Positions 8,872 through 17,855 of a DNA stretch of 20,000 bases are shown here, one piece after another. The notes beneath the pieces were generated by a model. It was not told the origin of the DNA. It searched no databases and worked only from the letters and a program-made list of their open reading frames with translations. Positions within the stretch are counted from its first letter, which is position 1; each line of letters starts with the position of its first letter. The position numbers were made by a program, and so were the translations under genes. Source of the stretch: Sphaeroforma sirkka (lineage: Eukaryota > Opisthokonta > Ichthyosporea > Ichthyophonida); assembly GCA_001586965.3 (NCBI GenBank), contig LUCW03001518.1, forward strand, positions 1-20,000, read 5' to 3'.

Positions 8872-8874
8872 ACA
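8508..8874 (-). repeat. Truncated extra LTR copy (outer 367 bp)
   Basis: This repeats 8147-8507, from TAATAACG to the terminal TTCTACA, with the same orientation and only small changes such as the A-run near 8570. It makes a head-to-tail LTR doublet with units of 361 and 367 bp. Its outer end at 8874 is exactly an LTR terminus and abuts an opposite-strand fragment of pol. Confidence 0.85.
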
Positions 8875-8902
8875 TCGCTCATTTGATTCTGATATACCAG
8901 TT

Positions 8903-9334
8903 ATGGAGTCACAAGTCAAAGATATAATTGACAAAACATCCGAAGACGGTTACACTTACTACAAGACCCGTTTCATGGATGGGACAGTAGCTTGGCTAAC
9001 TTCCGATGCATTTCGTGAATCTCGCTACTTTCTTCGTATCTTTAATAAGAAACGGAATAAGCGTTTACATAAGAACACACGAGATAAACGAAAAGGGTTT
9101 CCTCAGGTGACTACAAACCCTGACGGATCTGAAATTCCCTATTTGCCACCTACTTCCTACGTGACTAAACTTATTGATCTGCTTACCAACAGTGCAGAAA
9201 ATTGTTCAAACTTACTTACTAATGAAGAGCAGCCTTTGGCTATTACCTTACCAAATAATAAACGTAAGGCGCCTACATCGGAAATAGTTACTGGACCAAA
9301 TACTAAACGACATAGAGTACAACATGAGTCTTGA
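8903..9334 (+). pseudogene. Inverted copy of the integrase C-terminus (chromodomain plus tail)
   Basis: A 143-residue open stretch starting MESQVKDIID. It is identical to the pol C-terminus except for a few substitutions (for example FRESRYF for FRESRDF, KKRNKR for KKWNKR) and without the 1-bp frameshift. It is a truncated piece of a second element: the start ATG is an internal Met of pol, no promoter of its own is evident, and homology begins only 27 bp upstream at 8876. It could be translated as a free chromodomain protein if transcribed, but nothing shows that it is. Confidence 0.75.
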
Positions 9335-9443
9335 ACTCGTACATATAGGCACATACTTACTCGATAAGTCATGACCTTTTCGCTTTACCAACTAGATCGT
9401 ATCTTAACGTACGTTCGTAGTTCTAAAAGCTACTGGGGGGCTA

Positions 9444-9583
9444 TGTAGAAATACGGCCTCCGGTCAGTCTAAAATATCAAGATCAATTGAGATAATACAT
9501 TGGATTTTATTTGTATTTTAAATAATTTAGTACAAGCTCTTTTTCCAATATTTCCAAAGTGTTCTAAATTCGCTTTGATGGCT
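9444..9583 (+). repeat. Truncated LTR, plus orientation
   Basis: Begins TGTAGAAATACGG straight after the polypurine tract ending at 9443 and matches the LTR outer part for 140 bp before ending abruptly. With 8508-8874 it forms inverted LTR arms around 8875-9443, a potential long hairpin. Confidence 0.85.
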
Positions 9584-9928
9584 CGATTTCTAAATGTACA
9601 TTCACCCTTTTTCTCGATGAAAACGTACTGAAATATGGATCAAATATGTACAAATGTACATTTAGTGATAATTCCAATTTTTTTATGTACATTTAGTGAC
9701 TTTTTCGTGCAAAATTTGCTTAAATTTAAATCAAAGAGCCTTCGGCTATATTCATTTTTTTTAACGAATAAATGTGTTGAGGGGGGGGGGGGGGGCGGGT
9801 ATGTTATCTTTTATTGATTGGTGTTGATATATTCTGCTTCATTTAAGCTTTTCTCACTGCCTGGTTTGCAACTCGCGTGGTCTGTGATGCTGTTTTATAG
9901 GAATATACGAGAATAGTGTTTCGGAAAT
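9584..9928. other. Non-coding strip with TGTACATTTAGTGA repeats and a G15 run
   Basis: No gene seen. AATGTACATT-type words recur at about 9593, 9652 and 9682, two of them extended to TGTACATTTAGTGA. A run of 15 G lies at 9781-9795 followed by CGGG; its length is probably unreliable in any assembly. Confidence 0.6.
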
Positions 9929-10483
9929 TTATTTTCTAATTCTGTTGTAATGTTGGACGCTTGTGGCATATTCGTGCGAAGACAATGCCTCCAAATCATG
10001 CACGAGTTGTGGATTTTCTGATACTGCTCTAGCATAGGCACAAAGCAAACCCCCACAGCTAAAACTGTCGTGTTGGTTTATATCGCCTACTTTTAGGATG
10101 TATGTAACATTATCTGTGAGGTAACATTTCATCCATCGTACTATATAATTGAATTGTTCGTCAGCTCTATCAAGATTTGGCATATGATCTAAAATAGTAA
10201 CTGTAGCGTTAGTTGTGTACAATGTAACAATCACCAAGTTCCAATGTGCGTTGCTATGATTCCATGGGATCACTACAGAAATCCTTTCGGACACCTGTGG
10301 TTGTCCCTTAAGTCGTAAGCTTTCTGCCCTACGATACTTGTATAAGGCTCTGTGTGCATCAGCATCATAGAAACGAACAGCCAGAGAGAGTAATTGTGAT
10401 AAATGGTAGAATACCCCGGATATATGCGAGCCTTTGATCCACTCCCCTGGTTTGCAGCATTGTACTACAACGTTCTCCTGCAA
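9929..10483 (-). CDS. Ulp1/C48-type cysteine protease-like protein (5' end uncertain)
   Basis: A 184-residue open frame with the catalytic signature of Ulp1/SENP proteases. PWNHSNAHWNLVIV carries the His (about residue 80, followed by Trp), TILDHMP carries the Asp (about 99), and INQHDSFSCGGLLC carries the oxyanion Gln (about 137) and nucleophile Cys (about 143). Upstream, GEWIKGSHISGVFYHL matches the start of the catalytic domain. Known role of the family: removal of SUMO-type modifiers. Many copies ride in DNA transposons, and the neighbourhood here is repeats with no transposase visible. Codon 1 is TTG, so this is not a true start. The frame stays open upstream (KSFCVGGWIL) into a purine-rich stretch, and an upstream exon is possible. 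An AATAAA overlaps the stop. Confidence 0.75.
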   Translation of the reverse strand: MQENVVVQCCKPGEWIKGSHISGVFYHLSQLLSLAVRFYDADAHRALYKYRRAESLRLKGQPQVSERISVVIPWNHSNAHWNLVIVTLYTTNATVTILDHMPNLDRADEQFNYIVRWMKCYLTDNVTYILKVGDINQHDSFSCGGLLCAYARAVSENPQLVHDLEALSSHEYATSVQHYNRIRK

Positions 10484-10499
10484 GATCCAACCGCCGACA

Positions 10500-10580
10500 C
10501 AAAATGACTTTTCGCCTTTCTTTTCCTTTCTTTCCCCCCTTTTTTCTCTTTTTTTCTAATTTTTCCCCACCTGAAAGCAC
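10500..10580 (+). repeat. Pyrimidine-rich low-complexity tract
   Basis: Almost pure C/T on the plus strand, including runs of six or more C or T. Apparent Lys/Gly-rich minus-strand reading here is compositional. It lies just upstream of the protease frame and may be a decayed polypyrimidine or poly(A)-type tail. Confidence 0.6.
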
Positions 10581-10639
10581 CCAAAAAATTCCCTCTTCCC
10601 ATTCTCTCCAATAGAATTTTAAGTTTGGGTGCCCTCTGG

Positions 10640-11245
10640 GCTCTGAGGCCCTACCTCAATAAGTTAAACGGTATTACTTTTATTTATCAAAAGTTAACGA
10701 TAAAAATCCAACGTTTATAACTGATTGGTACAGTCTGATATATTTTAGGTGCATTTTCAGGTCAAAATAATGTCAGATATTCGTCCTGTTTTTTAGTGCG
10801 CACATTTGTCAATACCCCCGCCACTTTCCTAAATAGGCTACTTGTAGCATATATTTTGTTATGTGCGCGTTTAAAAGCTTCTCCGAGCGGCTCAACGCCT
10901 CTCAGAGCTGTCGATATGTGCAATGTGTACGTGAATATGTAGTATATACTCGGAGAAATGTCTATAAGATACTTCATAGTTGTTTGTTGTGCACATCATT
11001 GACAATACGGACCAGGTACTTCGAGGAGACGAAGGTTGTCAAGGTGATACACTCAAAATGTAGGTATTGCCAAATGTCAAGTCAACTTATTGTAGATTCT
11101 TTGTGACCCACATTTTTCAAAATAGGACAACATATTGAGTGCAGATTTGAAAAAAATGATAGTTGATTTGTCCCAAATAAAGCTACCGTTAAAAATCCAA
11201 CGTTTACCTTGTGCACGTCTAACTTATTGACGTTAGTCTGAGGCT
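10640..11245. mobile_element. Possible MITE or decayed DNA transposon (weak)
   Basis: Inverted arms CAATAAGTTAAACG (10657-10670) and CGTCTAACTTATTG (11216-11229) match at 13 of 14 positions. Each lies beside an identical 17-bp word taaaaatccaacgttta (10701-10717 and 11190-11206), in direct orientation, and CTGAGGC words sit near both ends. No target duplication and no transposase seen. Confidence 0.3.
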
Positions 11246-11254
11246 CTGCCCCTC

Positions 11255-11345
11255 TCTTCACACACACACACAGAGAGAGGCACCACTTATTTTTTTCGAC
11301 CTCCAGCCTCCAGCATTCAAAGCTCCAGCCTCCACGCTCCGGGTT
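11255..11345. repeat. CA/GA microsatellite and CTCCAGCCTCCA-rich strip
   Basis: A CACACACACACA run flows into GAGAGAGG, mirrored by CCTCTC at its left, then CTCCAGCCTCCA words follow. GGGTTCGAATTTCG at about 11340 resembles a B box but no A box is placed before it. Confidence 0.5.
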
Positions 11346-11499
11346 CGAATTTCGACAAGTTTGATTGGCTGGGGCCTAGGGTCTGGGCCCTGGGACGGCT
11401 GGGAGGCTGGGGGACTGAGACCTATTCTTGATGCCTTCAGGCTTCGGTGCTATCAAAATCTACAAATTCAGGATCAAACTCAAGAACTTGTATCAACTA

Positions 11500-12402
11500 T
11501 TCTGTATAATTTTGAAGGCTATGACTATTCTAATTGTTTGTTTTTTTAAAAATCACAAATATGCCACAAACCAGAGACTAGGATTCCAGCCTCCAGAGGC
11601 CAGAACTGCCAGAGGGTTTATCCCCGACTGCCTCGGGCCTTTCCGGGGAAAAACTACGAGATATACCGATTTAAATAGAATAAACAACATAGTTAAAAAT
11701 AATCCAGAATTATTGATAGAGAATAAAATTTCTTTCCACACATTGGCTTAAACATACGGCTAGTTTGTTTCTAGAAAAATATCAAATTAAAAGTATGGAT
11801 TTCTGCCGCCCAATTAGGTACCCGGGACGAGAGCCTGTTGTTCAAAATATCATCTTTTTCAGTTTTTCTCCCCTCTCCCTCTACTGATGAGTAGAGTGAA
11901 GAGTCCTTGAATTTACGAGAGTAGCGAGAGAGAGTCGTGCCTCAGTCCTGCACACTCACGACAGTCGACACTCGACGGTCTACAACTCTACAGTCGACAA
12001 CTCTAACTCTCTTAAAAGTCTACAGTCTACACTACATCTAAAACAGTCTACACTGCATTCTCAGACTTATACGAGGCTAAAAATAGGGCCAAATACATAG
12101 CGTGGTGAACGACAAAGATTTGTCTTCGTCTTAAAAACAAGCTAGTTTTTGACCTGTCGCGAACTCGCGATATGACTTAGGTTTGTTGGTATATCGGTCC
12201 ACCGGCCATAATAAAAGACATGTCGTATGGATATGTCGGGGTATCAATCTAGTTTCCGACGATCTTGAACACTCGACACGTCGTCAACTCGTCATAGAGA
12301 AATATGCTGCATTATACCAGGATAGCAGTAAATAACTAAATATGTACACGCTGATGAGTATTCATATATATATCATACAATAGCCTTCAAAATTATACAG
12401 AA
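11500..12402. repeat. Exact 23-bp inverted repeat, about 880 bp apart
   Basis: The 23 bases at 11500-11522 (TTCTGTATAATTTTGAAGGC plus three more) are the exact reverse complement of 12380-12402. A diverged third copy in the second orientation is at about 12873-12890 (CATAGCCTTCTAAATTTA). This fits dispersed MITE ends. Confidence 0.5.
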
Positions 12403-13326
12403 GACAATATTTATAATACTTTGTTAGTTGTTTTATTTAATAAAAAGATTGTCATAAATGTTTACTCTTTACTCTATTCAATCACATCACTCTCTGAAGA
12501 TGACTCTAAAAAGTTGCATTGGTATGCAATAAACTTTTTTTTGCTAAATATTGAGTGTTATGAGTAGTTTTTGTGGTTTCTTGCGTTATCTGACATTAAA
12601 AGGGAGCGAGATTAAAACCAATACGTGTGCGACTGTGTGATACAAAGTACAACTAAAATACAGAGTAAATATTTATTGCAAACTATAAAGTACAGTCACA
12701 AACACAAAAGAGAGCACAAGATACAAAAATTACAAATATGTAGACACAACTCATATTTTTAAAAGTGGCGGTGTGGCGGGTGGCCTGTGCTCTGTATGGT
12801 CACAAGCCTTCTCTTCTCTCTCTTCTTGTGTGTGTATTTATATTGTATAATAATTCAGAAAGCTAAATATGTCATAGCCTTCTAAATTTAAAAAAAAAAC
12901 AGCTATGTATTTCCCTTTTTTGTTAAAAAAACCAAACGCAAATTAGATTGTGAAGCTTTCTGTGAGTCTGGGACTCTGGGGAGAGGCTGATGAGAGGCGG
13001 AACTGGCTGGTAGTGACAGCACCACCCTCACTTCACACTCTGAGTCTGGCGCTTGTGGCTGTGACCTGTGTGGCCTGTAGGCTGACTGAGCTCCACTCTG
13101 TGAGTTTGGGACTCTGGGGCTTCTCTGGGGGCTGTGACTTGTGATGTCGCCAGTCTACACTCTACGTCTCGGGCTCTCAGCGGCTCAGCCTCTCAGGTCC
13201 GTGACTGTGACTGGCCCAGTGGGGCTCACTCTCTATTCTAAAAAGAAGGATATTTTCGTGAAGACTCGAAGTCGATAGAGATTAGAGACAGTTAAAAATC
13301 GACTGGAGCTGCCCTGGGCTTTGCTA

Positions 13327-13347
13327 CTCGAGACTTTCAGTCTCGAG
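13327..13347. repeat. Perfect 9-bp-stem hairpin
   Basis: CTCGAGACT, loop TTC, AGTCTCGAG. It lies in a GACTC-rich block; no role is evident. Confidence 0.6.
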
Positions 13348-13850
13348 GTTGGTCACTGGACTTCGAGTCTCCAAGAGTCCAACTGTGGTCACGATTTGGG
13401 TGTTTCTAATATTTTGTTTTTTTTAAATAGGTGAAATGACTTGGAATGACACAAAAGTCCGGTTCTAGGGTTTCTAAAACCCTCCGGTTTTATGTTTATG
13501 ATAAATCAGCGATCGGATATTGAAATTTGACACCTACTTGATATTTTTGTAAAAAGAGACAAACATATATATTTTGTATATATCATTTTTTTTTTAAATA
13601 AATACATATTATGTATATATTTAGTACTTTTTAAAAAATACATAAATATTTTGATTTAGATTTTATTGGTGGAACAAAAAAAATCCCAAACAAAAACAAC
13701 AGTTCATTGTTTTGTCTATTTTAAAAAAACAGTTGGTAATGTATGATAAATCTGCGATTTGTTTTTGAAACCCATTTGTTTTTAAAACAATATTTTCTAA
13801 AATAAACACCCGAAAATTTTAAAATCTTCTCTTTCATCCGCCAAAAGGTC

Positions 13851-13932
13851 GGCACTCGGCACTCGGCAGACTCGGCACTCGGCACTCGGCAGACTCGGCA
13901 CTCGGCACTCGGCAGACTCGGCGCCGAGCGGC
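13851..13932. repeat. 23-bp minisatellite, three perfect copies
   Basis: The unit GGCACTC-GGCACTC-GGCAGACTC repeats exactly at 13851, 13874 and 13897, then ends in the palindromic GGCGCCGAGCGGC. Each unit carries an internal 7-bp duplication. Far more GC-rich than its AT-rich surroundings. Confidence 0.85.
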
Positions 13933-14203
13933 TAGATAATTCTTTTTTTAAATACATATCAATGGTAAGCATTTTTTAAAAGCTATTCATACTCTATACA
14001 CCGCACAGTCGCACGTTGAGTGAAAGCTACAGTGAGCTATCAGCTTTACATGTGGTAGTATACAACCACTATTGTGAACTGAATATAGTACGGCTGGGCT
14101 AGTAAATCTTACTATAGCGACGTATTGTATACTAGAAAGAGTCGTACAGTACGTACTCAAACGTCATTCGGCACCACGCTCCAGTTCAATTTGGTTCGCA
14201 ACC

Positions 14204-16458
14204 ATGGTACATTCACTTGGGTATACAAAACTACCAACAGACGGCCCAGGATCAGTCACAGGTGTTTACGAGTTAAAGAAATCTCTAGACATCTTCGTAG
14301 TTTGGTACTATACTGGAGCTTCCGAGATGTTTTTTGCAACGTTGGCTATCATTCTGTTGCTGCTTTCAATGTACAAGCTCGAGACGGGAAAGCTAAAGAG
14401 GTATGTAATTAATGAGTGCCGCGAGTATAATAGTGGCATTTTCAGGTTCATTGCTTTTGCCATAAGCTTATGTTCTGGTGATCATTGCATAGTAATCGTT
14501 ATGCTATTTTTCTTTCTTATCTCGCTGAATTATGTGTGTGGATCGTTATGTGCAGTGTTGGTGGTTGTGGTTACTGCTGGCTGCAGTGCTGCGTCTGCAC
14601 CTTGTGGATCGTTAATTGTGCGACCACGTAGTAGTGCGAGGGAAAGCCGATCAGAATTTTGCCAATTTTTCTAATTTGAGAATTGGTATTCACTTGTGGG
14701 TCATGGTTTGAGTATACTGTTTACAATTGGCAATTTTGTTATACGCATCGTTGCATGCTCCGTATGTCTTTGGAGTTGGTGTCGCTCAAATTTTCTAGCT
14801 TGTTTCTTAATTATGTCAACCTTTGCAGTACCTGTATATGGTTCAATGTGCTCGAGCTTCTACTGTAGGTCCTGATGCTGTTATTTGTTAGCTTTTTTTG
14901 CTTTCTTTTGATATATAGCATATATTTATAAACACGCGCATTTTTGTCCTTTTACTGGTTGGTTTCTGCTTGTTTCTTAAGTATGTCAACCTTTGCAGTA
15001 CCTGTATATGGTTCAATGTGCTCGAGCTTCTACTGTAGGTTCCGATGTCGTTATTTGTTAGCTTTTTTTTTTGCTTTCTTTTGATATGTAACAATATTTA
15101 TAAACACGCGCATTTGAGCACTCGGGATGTATTTATTGGTGCAATATTTAAAATGAAGGATTTAGTCCTCGTTTCCCGAATGCTTGCTGCACAGTTACGA
15201 ATCAGTGTATGCGTTCTGGCTTTGTTCACACTCATTTGTTTTCCGTATGTACTGAGTGCGACCTTCGTGTTCTCAGTGATCTTTGTTAAGACTATGGTCC
15301 CTAGTATACAACAATACATCAATACCTAAACCCTTACTATTCGTATCCTCCCAGATTTGGTTGGACTTTTTTTGCCTTCGCTCTTTTAGGCTACTCATGC
15401 ATATTGGCCTACGGTGTGTTGGGAACTCAAGGCGATGGAACAGTTTATTTGAGACATAAGCAATACCTTCAGAGTGTTGGTCTGGCTGCGTTGGAGTACT
15501 GTTTTGCCACGGTCAACTTGACACTCCGTTCCTTGAGTGATATCTTGCAATTGAAGGACAACAAATTCGAGATGTACTGGTTTTTCATCAATGTTGTTCA
15601 CTTCTGCATTTCGATCGCCATGGTACCCGTTCAGGTATGCGTTCAAATCTCTTTTAAACTAATTGAGTTGTTTCGTCATGCTTCTCCGAATTTTATGAGG
15701 TAGACTGCGTTCACTTTGTATGAGTCTGAAGCGAATATACGAGTCTGTGGCATCGGAAGAACGTCTAATCGACCAATTCATATTTATTTTTACAGAACGA
15801 ATACGGCGAAGGTCAAACCGTCTTCTGGAACCACATCATCAACTGGCTGTTCTCGTTGCTCTCCGTGTGCGTATTTATAAGCTTCTACACCAAGCTTCTA
15901 AAAATCGTTGCAAAGGAGCGGCTGTCGCGTGTCACGGCAGATTTGATCAACATATCGCTACGTCAGTTTGTGATGTATATCATGTATTACTTGATATATC
16001 TCATCTGCTATTTCTTCTTATTTTTGGCGGCCATTGGAGAAGTCACAGATAGTTTTAACAACTTCTTTTTGACGTGTGCGCAGATTTCATCTGTATCGTG
16101 GGCGGCTTCAAGATTCTTTTTACTTCTCGCTGCCATCTCCATATTCCAGCCTTACTTGCTCAGGAAATACACCAGTGTCCATGTTGTGCATTCGTATGAC
16201 AAGACTATGGATGCGGGCTTGGCATATGCACATCACACGACTGACATGGATCGCGACCGCTCTGAGCATCGATCGCAAGCGTCAGCAGAGTGTGTGGTAC
16301 CCACCAGTGGTTTCATAAGCACTATGGAGAACCAAAAGAAGGAATCAAGCGGCGCCGCAATGACTATCATCAATGCGGAAGATACGACGGAGAATTTCAG
16401 TCAGGAAAGTAGTGCTGGGCTACCAGCAGATGCCGAATCGTCGCATCACGTCAGCTAG
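14204..16458 (+). CDS. Multi-pass membrane protein, four exons, family not recognised
   Basis: Exons 14204-14400, 15119-15303, 15390-15634 and 15796-16458 join in frame to 429 residues. Introns start GTATGT, GTATAC and GTATGC and end in AG; the last two have clear pyrimidine tracts. The start is ATG in a strong ACCATGG context. Hydrophobic segments lie at about residues 42-57, 93-124 (one or two), 155-170 (weak), 189-207, 223-241, 266-289 and 297-326, suggesting about seven spans. After the last (ending FQPYLLRKY) comes a hydrophilic Ser/Glu-rich tail of about 95 residues. Topology resembles a GPCR-like receptor, but no DRY or NPxxY is seen, so function is unassigned; a transporter or other polytopic protein is possible. 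Confidence 0.75.
14797..15115 (+). repeat. Tandem duplication inside intron 1 of the membrane protein gene
   Basis: Bases 14797-14944 recur at 14968-15115 (offset about 170 bp), very similar, including the words CTTTGCAGTACCTG and ATAAACACGCGCAT. The second copy ends right at the exon 2 acceptor (TTTGAG at 15113-15118); the first copy has CATTTTTGTCC there and no acceptor. Confidence 0.85.
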
Positions 16459-17301
16459 AGTGCAAACGGGATACTTGACTCGATAATAGCATCCGCTCGG
16501 GGACACACTACATAGTACTCTACCAGCGTCTTTGTCATTTTGACTCGCTTTCGTCCCTAATAAGCACCTTTAGAGTTCATTGGTCAATGTGGAAGGGTAT
16601 GTCGCAAGATCGAGTGGTGAAGACTTATTCTTTTGCGTACACATACAAGTTTCCTTCATTTTACGAAGATCTATAGGGAATATTCTCTGCTGTATGAATG
16701 AAATTCGATCGTTCTGATTGATCATTCGGGGAGATGTGGTCAACAAGTTCCTCTTTTTTTTTAAATCAGGATAGCGCTTCTAGCACGTGCTGCAATGCCA
16801 GAGTGTTATTCAGTCGGTGGCGGTAAAGCAACCACAATGGTACCATGTAAGAAACTGGAGAGTGCGGACCACCCGAGAGTGTCAGTGTGTGAGTGTTGCC
16901 TTCCAGTGGTTTAAAAGAAAAGGTGCAATTTCCTTTCAGACTGAAGGAAGTGGTACTTCGCGCGAAGCACAAAATTTAGTTAAATCGTGTCGTGTGGGTC
17001 CGATGCCTACGTTGTATGTTGATTCACATGCAACACTCTTGACCCAAAAAATATGCCGGTGCAAACAAACGCACAAATTATAAATTGTACGTATTCCTAC
17101 CAAGTACACATAAAGTAAACTTTTTTTATAGGTGTACCAAAGATTCTTGTACTTTTCCATTCTTCTGTAGCTCAAATAGCGTCGCAAAAAAAAATTGACG
17201 GCAGTTCTCGTACATTATATATAGTCTACATACTTTTGGCGAGCGACGCAAGTGTTAAATGATCAAAGGCTAGTGGAGAGTGTCGTGTCGAAGGTAATAA
17301 A
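16459..17301 (+). other. Probable 3' UTR and downstream region of the membrane protein gene
   Basis: No AATAAA was noticed between the stop at 16458 and 17296-17301 (GGTAATAAAACC), so the transcript may end near 17320. A 12-bp palindrome CTTCGCGCGAAG lies at 16957-16968. An open stretch at 16787-17083 has no recognisable domain. A reading spliced from ATG at 16839 to TTTCAG at about 16940 can be drawn, but with an intron of only about 55 bp, so I do not call a gene. Confidence 0.4.
17296..17301 (+). terminator. Candidate poly(A) signal AATAAA
   Basis: The first AATAAA noticed downstream of the membrane protein stop codon, about 840 bp away, on the same strand. Confidence 0.4.
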
Positions 17302-17447
17302 ACCTTTAATCGTATACACTCGTCCGTTCTCCCATATACTTTCCTTTCCTTTCTAGATCATGGTTTTATGTTATATGAAGGTGCAAGTTCTTAGTTTGAA
17401 TACATATTACAACTAAATAGAGGCTACTTGACTCAGGAAGTGTCTAA

Positions 17448-17477
17448 ATATATATATATCTATATCTATATCTATAA

Positions 17478-17531
<54 letters not shown>

Positions 17532-17534
17532 GTA
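17448..17534. repeat. TA/TG microsatellite
   Basis: An interrupted (TA)n and TATATC stretch changes to (TG)n of about 17 units. Alternating purine-pyrimidine sequence, able to form Z-DNA. Confidence 0.9.
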
Positions 17535-17734
17535 TTGCGTAGCCTTCTGTTTTTCTTTATTTTAGCAGGCTATATCGCTATAACTATGATATATGTACAT
17601 ACTGTACATTCAAACCTCTTTATGTGTCCGCAGTCTTTTTGGACAGAAACTGGACACTTATAGAGGTAGACACTCTTGGCCCCATTGGACACATTGATAT
17701 GAAGCTATGTATTATAGCTATAGCTGTATATAAC

Positions 17735-17740
17735 TTTATT
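17735..17740 (-). terminator. Poly(A) signal of the small minus-strand gene
   Basis: AATAAA in minus sense (TTTATT on plus), about 115 bp after the TAG at 17858-17856. Confidence 0.5.
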
Positions 17741-17855
17741 GCGTTGAATGTAGCGTTTAATTTGTTCGTGCTTGTTTGGCGTAATATTCACTTCATCGTT
17801 TACTTCCGATGTCGAGAATTAATCTCAAGTTGCAGCGGATTAAGTATCCAATAAT

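Larger units (their letters stand above)
8876..9583 (+). mobile_element. Inverted fragment: integrase tail, polypurine tract and LTR start
   Basis: Reverse complement of about 2034 down to 1311. It carries the last part of pol, the non-coding strip, the polypurine tract and the first 140 bp of an LTR (9444-9583). Similarity stops after GATGGCT at 9583, where the sequence becomes unrelated. It is probably an older plus-strand insertion into which the minus-strand LTRs later inserted at 8874/8876. Confidence 0.85.
11346..13850. other. Gene-free, repeat-rich intergenic region
   Basis: No convincing coding exon seen on either strand. It holds GACTC/GAGTC-rich blocks (about 11860-12080 and 13130-13390), with words such as CAGTCTACACT recurring, AT-rich strips (about 12840-12910 and 13560-13740) and inverted repeats listed separately. 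Short open frames here have repeat-like composition. Confidence 0.5.

Noticed and set aside
5900..9600. Viral origin (retrovirus with env)
   Set aside because: No envelope-like frame, signal peptide or membrane segment between integrase and the 3' LTR; only the chromodomain and basic tail are there.
10365..10580. Lys-rich minus-strand frame upstream of the protease
   Set aside because: Compositional reading of a C/T tract and in a different frame from the protease.
11336..11355. Second Pol III B box (GGGTTCGAATTTCG)
   Set aside because: No A box at a suitable distance and no T run close downstream; a single 11-bp match is weak.
11885..12995. Three CTGATGAG words (11885, 12350, 12976) resembling a hammerhead ribozyme core
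   Set aside because: No GAAA box at the required position follows any of them, and helices I and III cannot be closed.
14401..14674. Continuation of the membrane protein frame past exon 1
   Set aside because: It passes a strong GTATGT donor, and the downstream exons join in phase only if the intron is removed; the read-through is intron sequence.
16787..17083. 98-codon plus-strand frame, possibly a small gene
   Set aside because: No domain, no conserved character, and the only splice model needs an intron of about 55 bp; left as probable 3' UTR.
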